A stretch of 7,952 nt of DNA from an uncultured Flavonifractor sp. (GTDB taxonomy: Bacteria; Bacillota; Clostridia; Oscillospirales; Oscillospiraceae), in assembly GCA_910585415.1 (NCBI GenBank), contig CAJUDT010000098.1:1-7952 (forward strand). Direction: 5' to 3'. A program made the position numbers and the translations under genes. The notes below the pieces were generated by a model. That model saw nothing but the letters and a program-made list of their open reading frames with translations, made no database searches and was not told where the DNA came from. Of this stretch, positions 1-6,095 are shown in pieces (position 1 is the stretch's first letter; every line of letters starts with the position of its first letter).

Positions 1-7
1 ATCGCTG

Positions 8-78
8 GAAAGTAACCCGCCGGAGGCGGGACCAGGAAACGACCCGTAGGGAGTACCGAGGAAGAGGCAGAAACCCCC
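8..78 (+). repeat. Left copy of a ~71 bp inverted intergenic repeat
   Basis: This stretch matches the reverse complement of 7866-7936 at 65 of 71 positions by eye, with no gap. It contains a short palindrome (CCCGCC, loop GGA, GGCGGG at 16-30). It lies downstream of the serA terminator, and relative to that transcript it has the same orientation as the right copy has relative to its own upstream gene. No reading frame or transposase is associated with it, so a dispersed intergenic repeat with possible back-up terminator function is the simplest reading. Similarity upstream of position 8 is lost. Confidence 0.8.
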
Positions 79-131
79 AACAAACCCAGCACCAGCCCCC
101 AACAAACCCAGCACCAGCCCCCAACAACCAG
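74..131. repeat. 22-bp tandem direct repeat, about 2.6 copies
   Basis: Two perfect 22-bp units (74-95 and 96-117) begin with CCCCCAACAAACC, followed by a shortened, degenerate third unit from 118. The units start inside the end of the 71 bp repeat and extend toward the serA terminator. The tract is C/A-rich with almost no T, has no open frame of note, and looks like a slippage-prone minisatellite. There are no unique spacers, so it is not a CRISPR array. Confidence 0.8.
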
Positions 132-143
132 CGCCCAATATAG

Positions 144-193
144 AAAAAACAAACCGTGCCAGGAGCCCGCTCAAAGCGCCTCCCGGCACGGTT
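144..193 (-). terminator. Intrinsic terminator of the serC-serA unit
   Basis: Read on the minus strand, a 9-bp arm AACCGTGCC (185-193) pairs with GGCACGGTT (152-160). One mismatch (161/184) and four further pairs (162-165 with 180-183) follow, with a small inner CGC/GCG stem. The hairpin is followed by TTTG and then six T residues (complement of 144-149). It starts about 60 bp past the serA stop. On the plus strand the trailing T run is only four bases, so termination of leftward transcription is the main role. Confidence 0.88.
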
Positions 194-253
194 TTCGGTT
201 CAAGGCACAAAGCACAAAGCCCACGCGGCAGGCACTGTGCAAAGATAGCAGAA

Positions 254-1423
254 TCAGTGATTGAGCAAGCGCACCCGCAGGACCCCGTCCAGGGCGCGGA
301 TTTCATCGGCCACGCTATCGCCGATACGGCTGCCCAAATCGACCACGGTATAAGCGTAATCCTTCTTAGACTTATTGGTCATATTCTCCACATTCACATT
401 ATCCTTGGAGAGCACGCCGGTGATGCTGGCCAGCAGACCGGGCTGATTGCGGTGAATGACGCACAGCCGGGCCACGCCGCTCCAGGGCTGAACCAGAGTG
501 GGCAGATTTACGGAGTTATTGATGTTCCCGTTTTCCAGATAATCCCGCAGCTCCTGCGCCGCCATGACGGCGCAGTTTTCCTCGCTCTCGGGAGTGGAGG
601 CTCCCAGGTGGGGAATCGCCACCACATTCTTCCCCTGAAGAATCTTGTTGTTGGGGAAATCGGTGACGTAAGCGGCCACCTTGCCGGACTCCAGGGCCTC
701 CAGCATATCGTCGTCGTTGACCAGCCCGCCCCGGGCCAGATTCACAATGCGCACGCCGCCCTTCATCATATGAATCGCGTCGGTGTTAATCATGCCCCGG
801 GTCTCCGGCGTCTGGGGCACATGAATGGAAATATAGTCGCAGTTTTTATAAATGGTCTCCAAGTCCAGCGCCCGATGGACCGACCGGGACAGAGACAGCG
901 CCCCGTCCACCGACAGGAAGGGGTCATAGCCAAAGACGGTCATCCCCAAGCTGGCGGCGGTGTTGGCCACCTGCACGCCGATGGCCCCCAGGCCAATGAC
1001 GCCCAGCATCTTGCCGGTGAGCTCCGGGCCCACGAACTGACTTTTGCCCTTTTCCACAACCTTTTCCACATCCAGTCCGGCCCCGGCCTGGTCCCGCAGC
1101 CAGAGGCTTCCGGCAATAATCCTGCGGGAGGCCAGCAGCAGGGCGCACACCGCCAGCTCCTTCACCGCGTTGGCGTTGGCGCCGGGGGTGTTAAAGACCA
1201 CGATGCCCGCCTCCGAGCAGCGGTCAATGGGGATGTTGTTGGTGCCCGCTCCCGCCCGGGCCACCGCCCGCAGCGCGTCGGAGAAGGGATACTCGTGCAT
1301 GTCGGCGGAGCGGACCAGTACGCCGTCCTCGTTCTCCGCGTTGTCGCTGATCTGGAAACGGGTCTGGTCCAGCACGGACAGACCGGCGGGGGAAATTTTA
1401 TTCAGGGTTTTGATACGGAACAT
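254..1423 (-). CDS. serA: D-3-phosphoglycerate dehydrogenase with C-terminal ACT domain
   Basis: The 389-residue product oxidises 3-phosphoglycerate to 3-phosphohydroxypyruvate with NAD+, the first step of serine synthesis in the cytoplasm. The Rossmann fingerprint G144-L-G146-A-I-G149 is followed by an acidic residue, D167, favouring NAD over NADP. R231 in ARGG and H272 in PHLGAST are catalytic residues of the D-2-hydroxyacid dehydrogenase family. Residues ~318-389 form an ACT domain, the usual site of serine feedback, and no ASB domain is present, so the layout resembles the E. coli-length type. The usual catalytic Glu appears replaced by Asn in VTDFPNN (253-259). The ATG at 1423 was chosen because AAGGAGGA (1431-1438) sits 7 bases upstream; the longer open frame to 1504 would overlap the preceding gene and has no such site. 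It is the last gene of a leftward unit, 67 bp after the S-component gene. Confidence 0.96.
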   Translation of the reverse strand: MFRIKTLNKISPAGLSVLDQTRFQISDNAENEDGVLVRSADMHEYPFSDALRAVARAGAGTNNIPIDRCSEAGIVVFNTPGANANAVKELAVCALLLASRRIIAGSLWLRDQAGAGLDVEKVVEKGKSQFVGPELTGKMLGVIGLGAIGVQVANTAASLGMTVFGYDPFLSVDGALSLSRSVHRALDLETIYKNCDYISIHVPQTPETRGMINTDAIHMMKGGVRIVNLARGGLVNDDDMLEALESGKVAAYVTDFPNNKILQGKNVVAIPHLGASTPESEENCAVMAAQELRDYLENGNINNSVNLPTLVQPWSGVARLCVIHRNQPGLLASITGVLSKDNVNVENMTNKSKKDYAYTVVDLGSRIGDSVADEIRALDGVLRVRLLNH

Positions 1424-1474
1424 AGGGTGTTCCTCCTTGTACAGATTTGAAGCCTGCCTTCCGCAGCCACAGAT

Positions 1475-1491
1475 ACCGGGCCCGGCCCGGT
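1475..1491 (-). other. GC-rich hairpin between S-component gene and serA
   Basis: ACCGGG (1475-1480) and CCCGGT (1486-1491) can form a 6-bp stem with a 5-base loop, starting at the stop codon of the S-component gene. No T run follows on the minus strand, so it is not an intrinsic terminator. It could be an mRNA-processing or stability element, or chance in GC-rich DNA. Confidence 0.3.
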
Positions 1492-2000
1492 CACCGCCCC
1501 GCAAGACGGGCCTTCAGATTCACGCCGTCCAGCGCCGGAGCGATGGCCAGAAAGAGCACGCCGCTCCCAACCCCCTGAGCCAGGGTGCCCAGGAACTGGG
1601 GGACGAAGCCCGCCATACTCCCCATCAGGGCGCACCCGGCCAGGGCGTAGGCCGTGGGGGAAACCACCCCGGCCAGCACAACGGCCAGCACGTTGCGGGG
1701 ACACAGCAGCCGCTCCCCCCGGCTGGTGAAGGGGAGGACAATCAGGGCCTTGATGAGCAGAGTGGGCAGCACCCACATGGGGGCGGTGAGCAAATCCGCC
1801 AGCCCCGCGCCGATGGCCGCCGCCGCTGCGGCATAGGGGACCGGCAGCAGACAGGCCGCCAGATAAATCAGCGCGTCGCCAAGATGGATGTACCCCCCGG
1901 TGGGCAGGGGGATATGGAGCAGATAGGCCGTCATGACCGCAATGGCGGCGGCAAAGAGGGCGGCGGTCACCAGCCGGTGCAGATTTTGTCTGGAATCCAT
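1491..2000 (-). CDS. ECF transporter S component (substrate-binding membrane protein)
   Basis: The 169-residue, strongly hydrophobic protein has about five to six membrane segments (roughly 8-28, 40-56, 58-73, 76-92, 102-123 and 132-156). The conserved GGYIHLGDA-IYLA motif (35-48) is typical of the riboflavin/thiamine-type S-component superfamily, and AIGAGLADL plus TLLIKALI (62-87) also fit. S components bind a vitamin or other micronutrient and use a shared energising module (EcfT plus two ATPases), not encoded here. I believe it matches the clostridial group called TIGR04002, whose substrate is not known to me. An ATG at 2006 is in frame but overlaps the ribosome binding site, so the ATG at 2000 is preferred. 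It lies 36 bp after the DUF1963 gene and 67 bp before serA, consistent with co-transcription. Confidence 0.85.
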   Translation of the reverse strand: MDSRQNLHRLVTAALFAAAIAVMTAYLLHIPLPTGGYIHLGDALIYLAACLLPVPYAAAAAAIGAGLADLLTAPMWVLPTLLIKALIVLPFTSRGERLLCPRNVLAVVLAGVVSPTAYALAGCALMGSMAGFVPQFLGTLAQGVGSGVLFLAIAPALDGVNLKARLAGR

Positions 2001-2006
2001 GGTCAT

Positions 2007-2013
2007 CTCCTTT
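2007..2013 (-). promoter_or_regulatory. Ribosome binding site that decides the S-component start
   Basis: On the minus strand this reads AAAGGAG. It abuts the ATG at 2004-2006 with no spacer, but stands 6 bases before the next in-frame ATG at 1998-2000, the normal distance. The second ATG is therefore the likely start. Confidence 0.75.
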
Positions 2014-2036
2014 GGGCAAAAACGCCCCGCATAGTC

Positions 2037-2909
2037 TCAGCAGCAGTCCCAGTTATAGGCCACCCGGGAGAAATCCCGCCGCTTTAACGCCTCGTGGTTG
2101 ATGAAGAAATTGCCAACGCCGCAGTCCCCCCACAGGACGAAATCCCGCTTGTTGGGCTGGGAGTCGCTGTCCAGCTGGAAGAGGACGGTGTCCAAATCCC
2201 CATAAAGGCCGCTGCGCTCACGTGGGTCGGTCTGGGTGAAATAGGGATAGCCCCCCAGCTGGTGCCAGGGGATGTCCGGGCCCTCATAGCTCTCCGCGTT
2301 GTGGGGGTTGAGAAGTTCCTCCACCACATCCTCGTCGATGTCCCCCAGCACGTCCCACATATCCTGAATGGGTTCGCCGGGAAAGGAGGCGTTCCAGACC
2401 TGGACAAAGGTAAAGGGAGCGGCGAAGTCCATCCCCGTGATGCCCTGTTCCTCCGCCGCGCCGAAGCGGATGCGGCAGGGGGTGTCCTCCATGAGGGGAA
2501 GGTCCGGTTCCTCCGGGTCGGGGGGACGCTTGGCCTGGACCTGCTCTAGGGTGACGGAGGCATCCACCTGCTCGTGATAGAGCACCCGAAACCCGTCGGG
2601 GATGGTCTGGTCGTCAAAGTCCATGCCGTAGAGATTCCCGCTGCCGCCGATGAAGAATTGCAGCAGTCCCGCATGGGGAAACTCCGGCAGGCCCTTGAGC
2701 CACGCGCAGTTGATTTGGGCCAGCAGAGTCAGCCCCTTACCCCGGCGGTCCGTGGGCCACGCCATGTCCCGGGGCAGATAGGGGATGCCCCCCACCTTGT
2801 TCCCCAGAAAGCCGGGCTCCCCCGCCTCCAGAGTGAAGGGCAGGCGGGGCTTGACCCACTCCCCCTGCATACGCTCCACCACCAGACGGGCCTGTTCTGT
2901 TTTTGTCAT
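2037..2909 (-). CDS. DUF1963 / YwqG-family protein, copy 2
   Basis: The 290-residue soluble protein belongs to the DUF1963 (YwqG) family, whose biochemical function is not established. Family hallmarks are visible: NKVGGIPYLPRDMAWP (37-52), LTLLAQINC (60-68), GLLQFFIG (81-88), HQLGGYPYFTQTDPR (216-230), TVLFQLDSD (241-249) and LWGDCGVGNFFI (259-270). It ends in Trp-Asp-Cys-Cys. It is a clear paralogue of the gene just upstream, with a nearly identical last ~15 residues and a high DNA match at the 3' ends. The ATG at 2909 has AGGAG (2916-2920) 6 bases upstream; this site overlaps the stop codon of the upstream paralogue, with only 10 bp between the genes, so translation is probably coupled. 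There is no signal peptide or membrane segment. Its place between serC and serA does not reveal a role. Confidence 0.9.
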   Translation of the reverse strand: MTKTEQARLVVERMQGEWVKPRLPFTLEAGEPGFLGNKVGGIPYLPRDMAWPTDRRGKGLTLLAQINCAWLKGLPEFPHAGLLQFFIGGSGNLYGMDFDDQTIPDGFRVLYHEQVDASVTLEQVQAKRPPDPEEPDLPLMEDTPCRIRFGAAEEQGITGMDFAAPFTFVQVWNASFPGEPIQDMWDVLGDIDEDVVEELLNPHNAESYEGPDIPWHQLGGYPYFTQTDPRERSGLYGDLDTVLFQLDSDSQPNKRDFVLWGDCGVGNFFINHEALKRRDFSRVAYNWDCC

Positions 2910-2919
2910 AGCACGCTCC

Positions 2920-3831
2920 TCAGCAGCAGTCCCAGGTGTAGGCCACGCGGGAGAAATCCCGCCGTTTCAAAGCCTCCCGGTTGATGAAAAAGTTGCACAC
3001 GCCGCAGTCCCCCCACAGGACCAGATCGCCGCCCTTGCCGGTGTCCCGCATCTCGCTGTCCAGCTGGAAGAGGACCACGTCCAAATCCTCGTACCGTCCG
3101 GGCCGGGGGTCGTACTGGGTAAAGTAGGGATAGCCCCCCAGCTGGTGGAAGGGGGCCGTCCAGCCGGGCTGGCCGGTGGCGTCATAGTCCCGCAGGCGGT
3201 CGGCCACCAGGGCGTGGAGGCCCCACCAGTGGTCCAGATGCAGGTCCGGCCGGGCCTTGTTCCATTTCTCCAGAAAGAGGGCGGGAAAGCGGGGGTCCAA
3301 GGTGTTCATGCCCTGCTCTACCGCAGGCTGGGGACAGATGCGGCAGGGCACGAACACGGGGCCCCAGTCGTCGTCATAATCGTCCTCGGGCCGGGGCGGG
3401 CGCTTGGCCTGAACCTCCTCCGCCGTGACGGAGGGGTCCATGGTCTCATGGTAGAGCACCCGGAACCCGGCGGTATTGGTGAGGTCCTCAAAGTCCACCC
3501 CACAGACATCCTCCCAGGCAATCCAGAATTGCAGCAGTCCGGTCTGGGGGAAGTCCGGCAGTCCGCTCAGTCCGGCGCAATCCACCTGGGCCAGCAGGGA
3601 CAGGGGTCCCCCCTCTCCGTCCAAGGGCCACGCCATATCCCGGGGCAGATAGGGCGTGCCCCCCGCCTTGCTGGCGCAGAGCTCCGGCTCCCCGGGCTCC
3701 AGGGTGAAACGCACGCAGGGGCGGCGGTGCTCCGCGTGAAGTTCCGCCGTGATTTGCCGGGCCAAGTCGTAGACCTCCTTCGCGGTCTGACGGGCCTTCT
3801 CGTTGTTTTCCAGTTGCTGGTCTCGTTTCAT
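2920..3831 (-). CDS. DUF1963 / YwqG-family protein, copy 1
   Basis: This 303-residue paralogue of the next gene carries the same DUF1963 blocks: SKAGGTPYLPRDMAWP (54-69), LSLLAQVDC (77-85), GLLQFWIAW (98-106), HQLGGYPYFTQYDPR (229-243), VVLFQLDSE (252-260) and LWGDCGVCNFFI (272-283), also ending Trp-Asp-Cys-Cys. It differs by a longer charged N-terminus (1-38, probably helical), an acidic insert (148-156, EDDYDDDWG) and extra Cys residues (C110, C163, C166, C278). The family has no settled function; the proteins look cytoplasmic. The ATG at 3831 has only a loosely placed GGGAG (3844-3848, 12 bases away), so initiation may be weaker than in its neighbours. A 117 bp gap separates it from serC, holding an inverted repeat and no promoter I can defend. 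Confidence 0.9.
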   Translation of the reverse strand: MKRDQQLENNEKARQTAKEVYDLARQITAELHAEHRRPCVRFTLEPGEPELCASKAGGTPYLPRDMAWPLDGEGGPLSLLAQVDCAGLSGLPDFPQTGLLQFWIAWEDVCGVDFEDLTNTAGFRVLYHETMDPSVTAEEVQAKRPPRPEDDYDDDWGPVFVPCRICPQPAVEQGMNTLDPRFPALFLEKWNKARPDLHLDHWWGLHALVADRLRDYDATGQPGWTAPFHQLGGYPYFTQYDPRPGRYEDLDVVLFQLDSEMRDTGKGGDLVLWGDCGVCNFFINREALKRRDFSRVAYTWDCC

Positions 3832-3921
3832 ATCAATTCGGCTCTCCCATAAAACAGGTTCTCGTTACCGGGCGGCAGGCCAAAGCCCGCAGAGACCCGG
3901 AAGCGGTATGGAAGTTCTTTT

Positions 3922-3951
3922 TGATTCTTTTTCTTTCAAGAAAAAGAATCA
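3922..3951. repeat. Perfect 14-bp inverted repeat across the serC stop codon
   Basis: TGATTCTTTTTCTT (3922-3935) is the exact reverse complement of AAGAAAAAGAATCA (3938-3951), with two bases between. The AT-rich hairpin begins in the serC stop codon (3949-3951). On the minus strand it is followed by A-rich rather than T-rich sequence, so it is not a canonical terminator. It might act as an mRNA 3'-end or stability element that lowers expression of the four genes downstream of serC. Confidence 0.75.
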
Positions 3952-5034
3952 GTTGTTCTTATCGAAGGCGCGGATGAAGTCGCACAGCTTCTCCACGCCC
4001 TCCACGGGCATGGCGTTGTAAATGGACGCCCGCATACCGCCCACATTCCGGTGGCCCTTCAGGTTGGTGAAGCCCGCCGCGACGCTCTCCTGAACGAACT
4101 TGGCGTCCAGCTCGTCGCTGCCGGTGCGGAAAACCACGTTCATGTCCGAGCGGGAGCCGGGCTCCACCGCGCAGGTGAACAGCCGGGAGGCGTCCACCGC
4201 GTCATAGAGCAGCTTGGCCTTGCTGTGCTTGATGGCCTCCATGCCGGGAATGCCCCCCTGGTCCTCCAGCCAGTCCAGCACCAGCCCCAGCATATAGATG
4301 CACCAGCAGGGGGGCGTGTTGTACATGGAGTCCTTGTCAATCATGGTCTTGTAGTTCATCATCAGGGGGGTGAAGGGGAGCTCATGCCCCGCCAGGGACT
4401 CCTTGATAATCACCACGGTGAGCCCGGCGGGCGCCATGTTCTTCTGGGCTCCGGCGAAGATAATGCCGTACTTGCTCACGTCCACCGGCCGGGAGAGGAT
4501 GTCGGAGGACATATCGCACACGATGGGCACATCCCCGGTGTCGGGCACGTACTGCCACTCGGTGCCGTAGATGGTGTTGTTGGCGCAGTAATAGAAGTAA
4601 CTGGCCTGGGGGTCCAGCTTCAGCTGGCTCTGCTGGGGGATGTAGGTGTGATTCTTGTCCTCCGAAGAGGCGGCCACGGAAATTTCGCCGTACTTCTTGG
4701 CCTCTTTATAGGCGATGGTGGAGAAATTGCCGGTGACGGCATAGTCGGCCCGGCCGGTCCTGCCGATTAAGTTCAGCGGGGCCATGGAGAACTGCCCGGA
4801 AGCGCCGCCCTGAAGGAAGAGGACCTTGTAGCCCTCCGGCACGCCCAGGAGTTTTCGGAATTTCGCCTGGGTATCGTCAAAGATTTTCTGAAAAACCTTG
4901 GAGCGGTGGCTCATCTCCATGACGGACATACCCGAGCCCTGATAGTTGGTGATTTCCTTCCCGGCACGCTCCAGCACCTCCAGGGGGAGCATGGACGGGC
5001 CTGCGGAGAAATTGTATACGCGCTCATTTCCCAT
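3949..5034 (-). CDS. serC: Phosphoserine aminotransferase
   Basis: The 361-residue PLP enzyme transfers the amino group of glutamate to 3-phosphohydroxypyruvate, giving phosphoserine, the second step of serine synthesis; the family also acts in pyridoxal phosphate synthesis in some bacteria. Visible hallmarks are the N-terminal YNFSAGPSMLP (7-17), SHRS (42-45) for substrate binding, GGASGQF (76-82) for the PLP phosphate, D174 in CDMSSD and the Schiff-base lysine K198 in AGAQKN. The C-terminal GHRNVGGMRASIYN (327-340) contains phosphate-binding His and Arg residues. Full length matches the family (~360 residues). The ATG at 5034 is preceded at 9 bases by AAGGAGG (5044-5050). It is the first gene of the leftward unit that ends with serA, the enzyme making its substrate. 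Confidence 0.97.
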   Translation of the reverse strand: MGNERVYNFSAGPSMLPLEVLERAGKEITNYQGSGMSVMEMSHRSKVFQKIFDDTQAKFRKLLGVPEGYKVLFLQGGASGQFSMAPLNLIGRTGRADYAVTGNFSTIAYKEAKKYGEISVAASSEDKNHTYIPQQSQLKLDPQASYFYYCANNTIYGTEWQYVPDTGDVPIVCDMSSDILSRPVDVSKYGIIFAGAQKNMAPAGLTVVIIKESLAGHELPFTPLMMNYKTMIDKDSMYNTPPCWCIYMLGLVLDWLEDQGGIPGMEAIKHSKAKLLYDAVDASRLFTCAVEPGSRSDMNVVFRTGSDELDAKFVQESVAAGFTNLKGHRNVGGMRASIYNAMPVEGVEKLCDFIRAFDKNN

Positions 5035-5048
5035 GATAGACGGCCTCC

Positions 5049-5057
5049 TTGACAGTC
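5049..5057. promoter_or_regulatory. One arm of a 9-bp inverted repeat in the divergent control region
   Basis: TTGACAGTC here is the exact reverse complement of 5127-5135, which contains the serC -35 element. This arm overlaps the serC ribosome binding site. A second motif, CAATGCCG, also occurs twice as direct repeats (5078-5085 and 5133-5140), one touching the -35 box and one in the early leader. These repeats could be operator half-sites for a repressor; no regulator family was recognised. Confidence 0.35.
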
Positions 5058-5105
5058 GTAATGTAATCAGGCGCAGCCAATGCCGCTTTACCTTATTAAA
5101 GATAA

Positions 5106-5135
5106 ATTATATCGGAAGGGGGAGTAGACTGTCAA
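5106..5135 (-). promoter_or_regulatory. serC promoter, consensus sigma-A type
   Basis: On the minus strand a perfect TTGACA (5130-5135) is followed after 18 bases by a perfect TATAAT (5106-5111). Transcription would start near 5099, leaving a ~64-base leader before the serC ATG. The leader is too short for a T-box or large riboswitch. Strong constitutive or repressor-controlled expression is expected. Confidence 0.85.
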
Positions 5136-5200
5136 TGCCGGGAACGTCGAAAAGGACCCTGCCGCCGGGGAAAACTTTGTGAATAATTTGAAGGAACCCT

Positions 5201-5229
5201 TTGCACGAAGGGAGGAACTGTGCTATGAT
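5201..5229 (+). promoter_or_regulatory. Promoter of the DRTGG-ATPase-hydrogenase-like unit
   Basis: TTGCAC (5201-5206), a 17-base spacer and TATGAT (5224-5229) with a TGC extension directly upstream make a good extended -10 sigma-A promoter. Initiation would fall near 5236, giving a ~60-base leader. A small inverted repeat, CCCTT/AAGGG (5197-5201 and 5208-5212), brackets the -35 element and might be an operator. A GC-rich hairpin (GCGGC/GCCGC, around 5252-5265) lies in the leader. Confidence 0.7.
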
Positions 5230-5295
5230 AAAGAAGAGTATACAGGTGAATTGCGGCGGGCGCCGCAGGTGCGCAAGGAAAGGAGCGGCAAGCCT

Positions 5296-5652
5296 ATGAT
5301 GCTTTCTGAAATCAAGGAGATTCTCAACGCCGATGTACTGTGGGGGGCGGAGCACCTGGATCGGGAGGTGCAGTCCGCCTGCGGCAGCGATTTCATGAGC
5401 GACGTGCTGGCCTTTGTGAAAAATCAGGCGCTGCTGCTGACGGGGCTGGTCAATCCCCAGGTGGTGCGCACGGCCGACATGGTGGAGATGAAGTGCATCG
5501 TGTTCGTCCGGGGGAAGGTCCCCGGCGAGGACATTGTAAAGCTGGCCGGGGAGCGGGATATCGTGGTCATGACCTGTCCCAAGCGGATGTATGAGGCCTG
5601 CGGCCTGCTCTATTACCATGGATTACGGGGGTATTGTGATGGAAACGATTAA
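5296..5652 (+). CDS. DRTGG-domain protein
   Basis: The 118-residue soluble protein resembles the small stand-alone DRTGG-domain proteins of clostridia, a fold also found next to CBS domains and in phosphotransacetylase-type and HPr-kinase-related proteins; its ligand is unknown. Conserved-looking blocks are MMLSEIKEILNADVLWG (1-17), SACGSDFMSDVLAFV (27-41), ALLLTGLVNPQVVRTADM (45-62) and YEACGLLYYHGL (99-110); the literal DRTGG string is absent. The ATG at 5296 was chosen because AGGAG (5281-5285) precedes it by 10 bases and lies downstream of the likely promoter; the longer open frame from 5179 starts upstream of that promoter. The 3' end overlaps the ATPase gene by 14 bp. Such proteins commonly sit beside HATPase and hydrogenase-like genes, as here, suggesting a regulatory or nucleotide-sensing part. 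Confidence 0.82.
   Translation: MMLSEIKEILNADVLWGAEHLDREVQSACGSDFMSDVLAFVKNQALLLTGLVNPQVVRTADMVEMKCIVFVRGKVPGEDIVKLAGERDIVVMTCPKRMYEACGLLYYHGLRGYCDGND
5627..5631 (+). promoter_or_regulatory. Ribosome binding site of the HATPase gene
   Basis: A GGGGG run lies 7 bases before the ATG at 5639, inside the preceding gene. Two in-frame ATGs further upstream (5591 and 5618) have no purine-rich site, so 5639 is preferred. Confidence 0.5.
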
Positions 5653-6076
5653 GCTGACCTATCCCGTGGAGGGCGGGGACCTCATCGAGGCGGGGGAGGC
5701 CTCCAGCAAGATGAAGCTCACCCTGAAGAAGCTGGGCCTGCCCCAGGATGTGATCCGCCGGGCCTCCATCTGCATGTACGAGGGGGAAATCAACATGGTC
5801 ATTCACGCCGACGGGGGACAGGCGCAGGTGGAGGTGGGGATGGACCAGATTGTCATCCGCATGGAGGACACCGGCCCCGGCATTCCCGACGTGGAGCAGG
5901 CCATGCAGGAGGGCTGGTCCACCGCCGGAGCCACCGCCCGGGAGCTGGGCTTTGGGGCGGGCATGGGCCTGCCCAACATGAAGCGCTATTCCGACGATAT
6001 GACCGTGGAGAGCCGGCCGGGGGAGGGCACCACCGTCACCCTGGTCATCCGCATTCCCCAGCCATGCGAAGCCTGA
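5639..6076 (+). CDS. Small RsbW-like ATP-binding protein (HATPase_c / GHKL)
   Basis: The 145-residue protein is a stand-alone GHKL ATPase domain related to anti-sigma factor kinases (RsbW/SpoIIAB type). The N box is seen in E48-x3-N52-x3-H56 (binds Mg-ATP), the G1 box in EDTGPGI (76-82, D77 contacts adenine) and the G2 lid in GFGAGMGL (104-111); the C-terminal strand GEGTTVTLVI (128-137) completes the fold. No phosphoacceptor His domain, sensor or membrane part is attached. It could phosphorylate a Ser/Thr on a partner or just respond to ATP. It overlaps the DRTGG gene by 14 bp and ends 19 bp before the hydrogenase-like gene, so the three are almost surely co-expressed. No anti-anti-sigma partner or sigma factor is encoded nearby, which makes a classical RsbW role uncertain. 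Confidence 0.88.
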   Translation: METIKLTYPVEGGDLIEAGEASSKMKLTLKKLGLPQDVIRRASICMYEGEINMVIHADGGQAQVEVGMDQIVIRMEDTGPGIPDVEQAMQEGWSTAGATARELGFGAGMGLPNMKRYSDDMTVESRPGEGTTVTLVIRIPQPCEA

Positions 6077-6095
6077 GCAGGGGAGGTACGGGGAC

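Noticed and set aside
74..131. CRISPR array
   Set aside because: Units are contiguous with no unique spacers, and no cas genes are present.
257..1450. 397-residue open frame on the plus strand opposite serA
   Set aside because: Low-complexity, His/Gly/Val-rich product typical of antisense frames in GC-rich genes; no ribosome binding site or family resemblance, while serA on the other strand is certain.
1402..2019. 205-residue minus-strand frame overlapping the S component
   Set aside because: Shifted frame of the S-component gene, Gly/Arg/Pro-rich and without membrane segments; the alternative frame shows clear family motifs.
2785..3852. 355-residue plus-strand open frame opposite the DUF1963 genes
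   Set aside because: Mirror of well-supported minus-strand genes; it spans two of them, is compositionally odd and resembles no known protein.
5035..5099. T-box or riboswitch in the serC leader
   Set aside because: The leader is only ~64 bases, with no T-box bulge sequence, specifier hairpin or terminator/antiterminator pair visible.
5177..5194. Possible Rex operator upstream of the hydrogenase-like unit
   Set aside because: One half (TTGTGAA) fits, but the other (TTGAAGG) lacks the expected symmetry; too weak to call.
5179..5295. N-terminal extension of the first DRTGG protein by 39 residues
   Set aside because: It would start upstream of the likely promoter, is highly charged and unlike the family, and a good ribosome binding site precedes the internal ATG at 5296.
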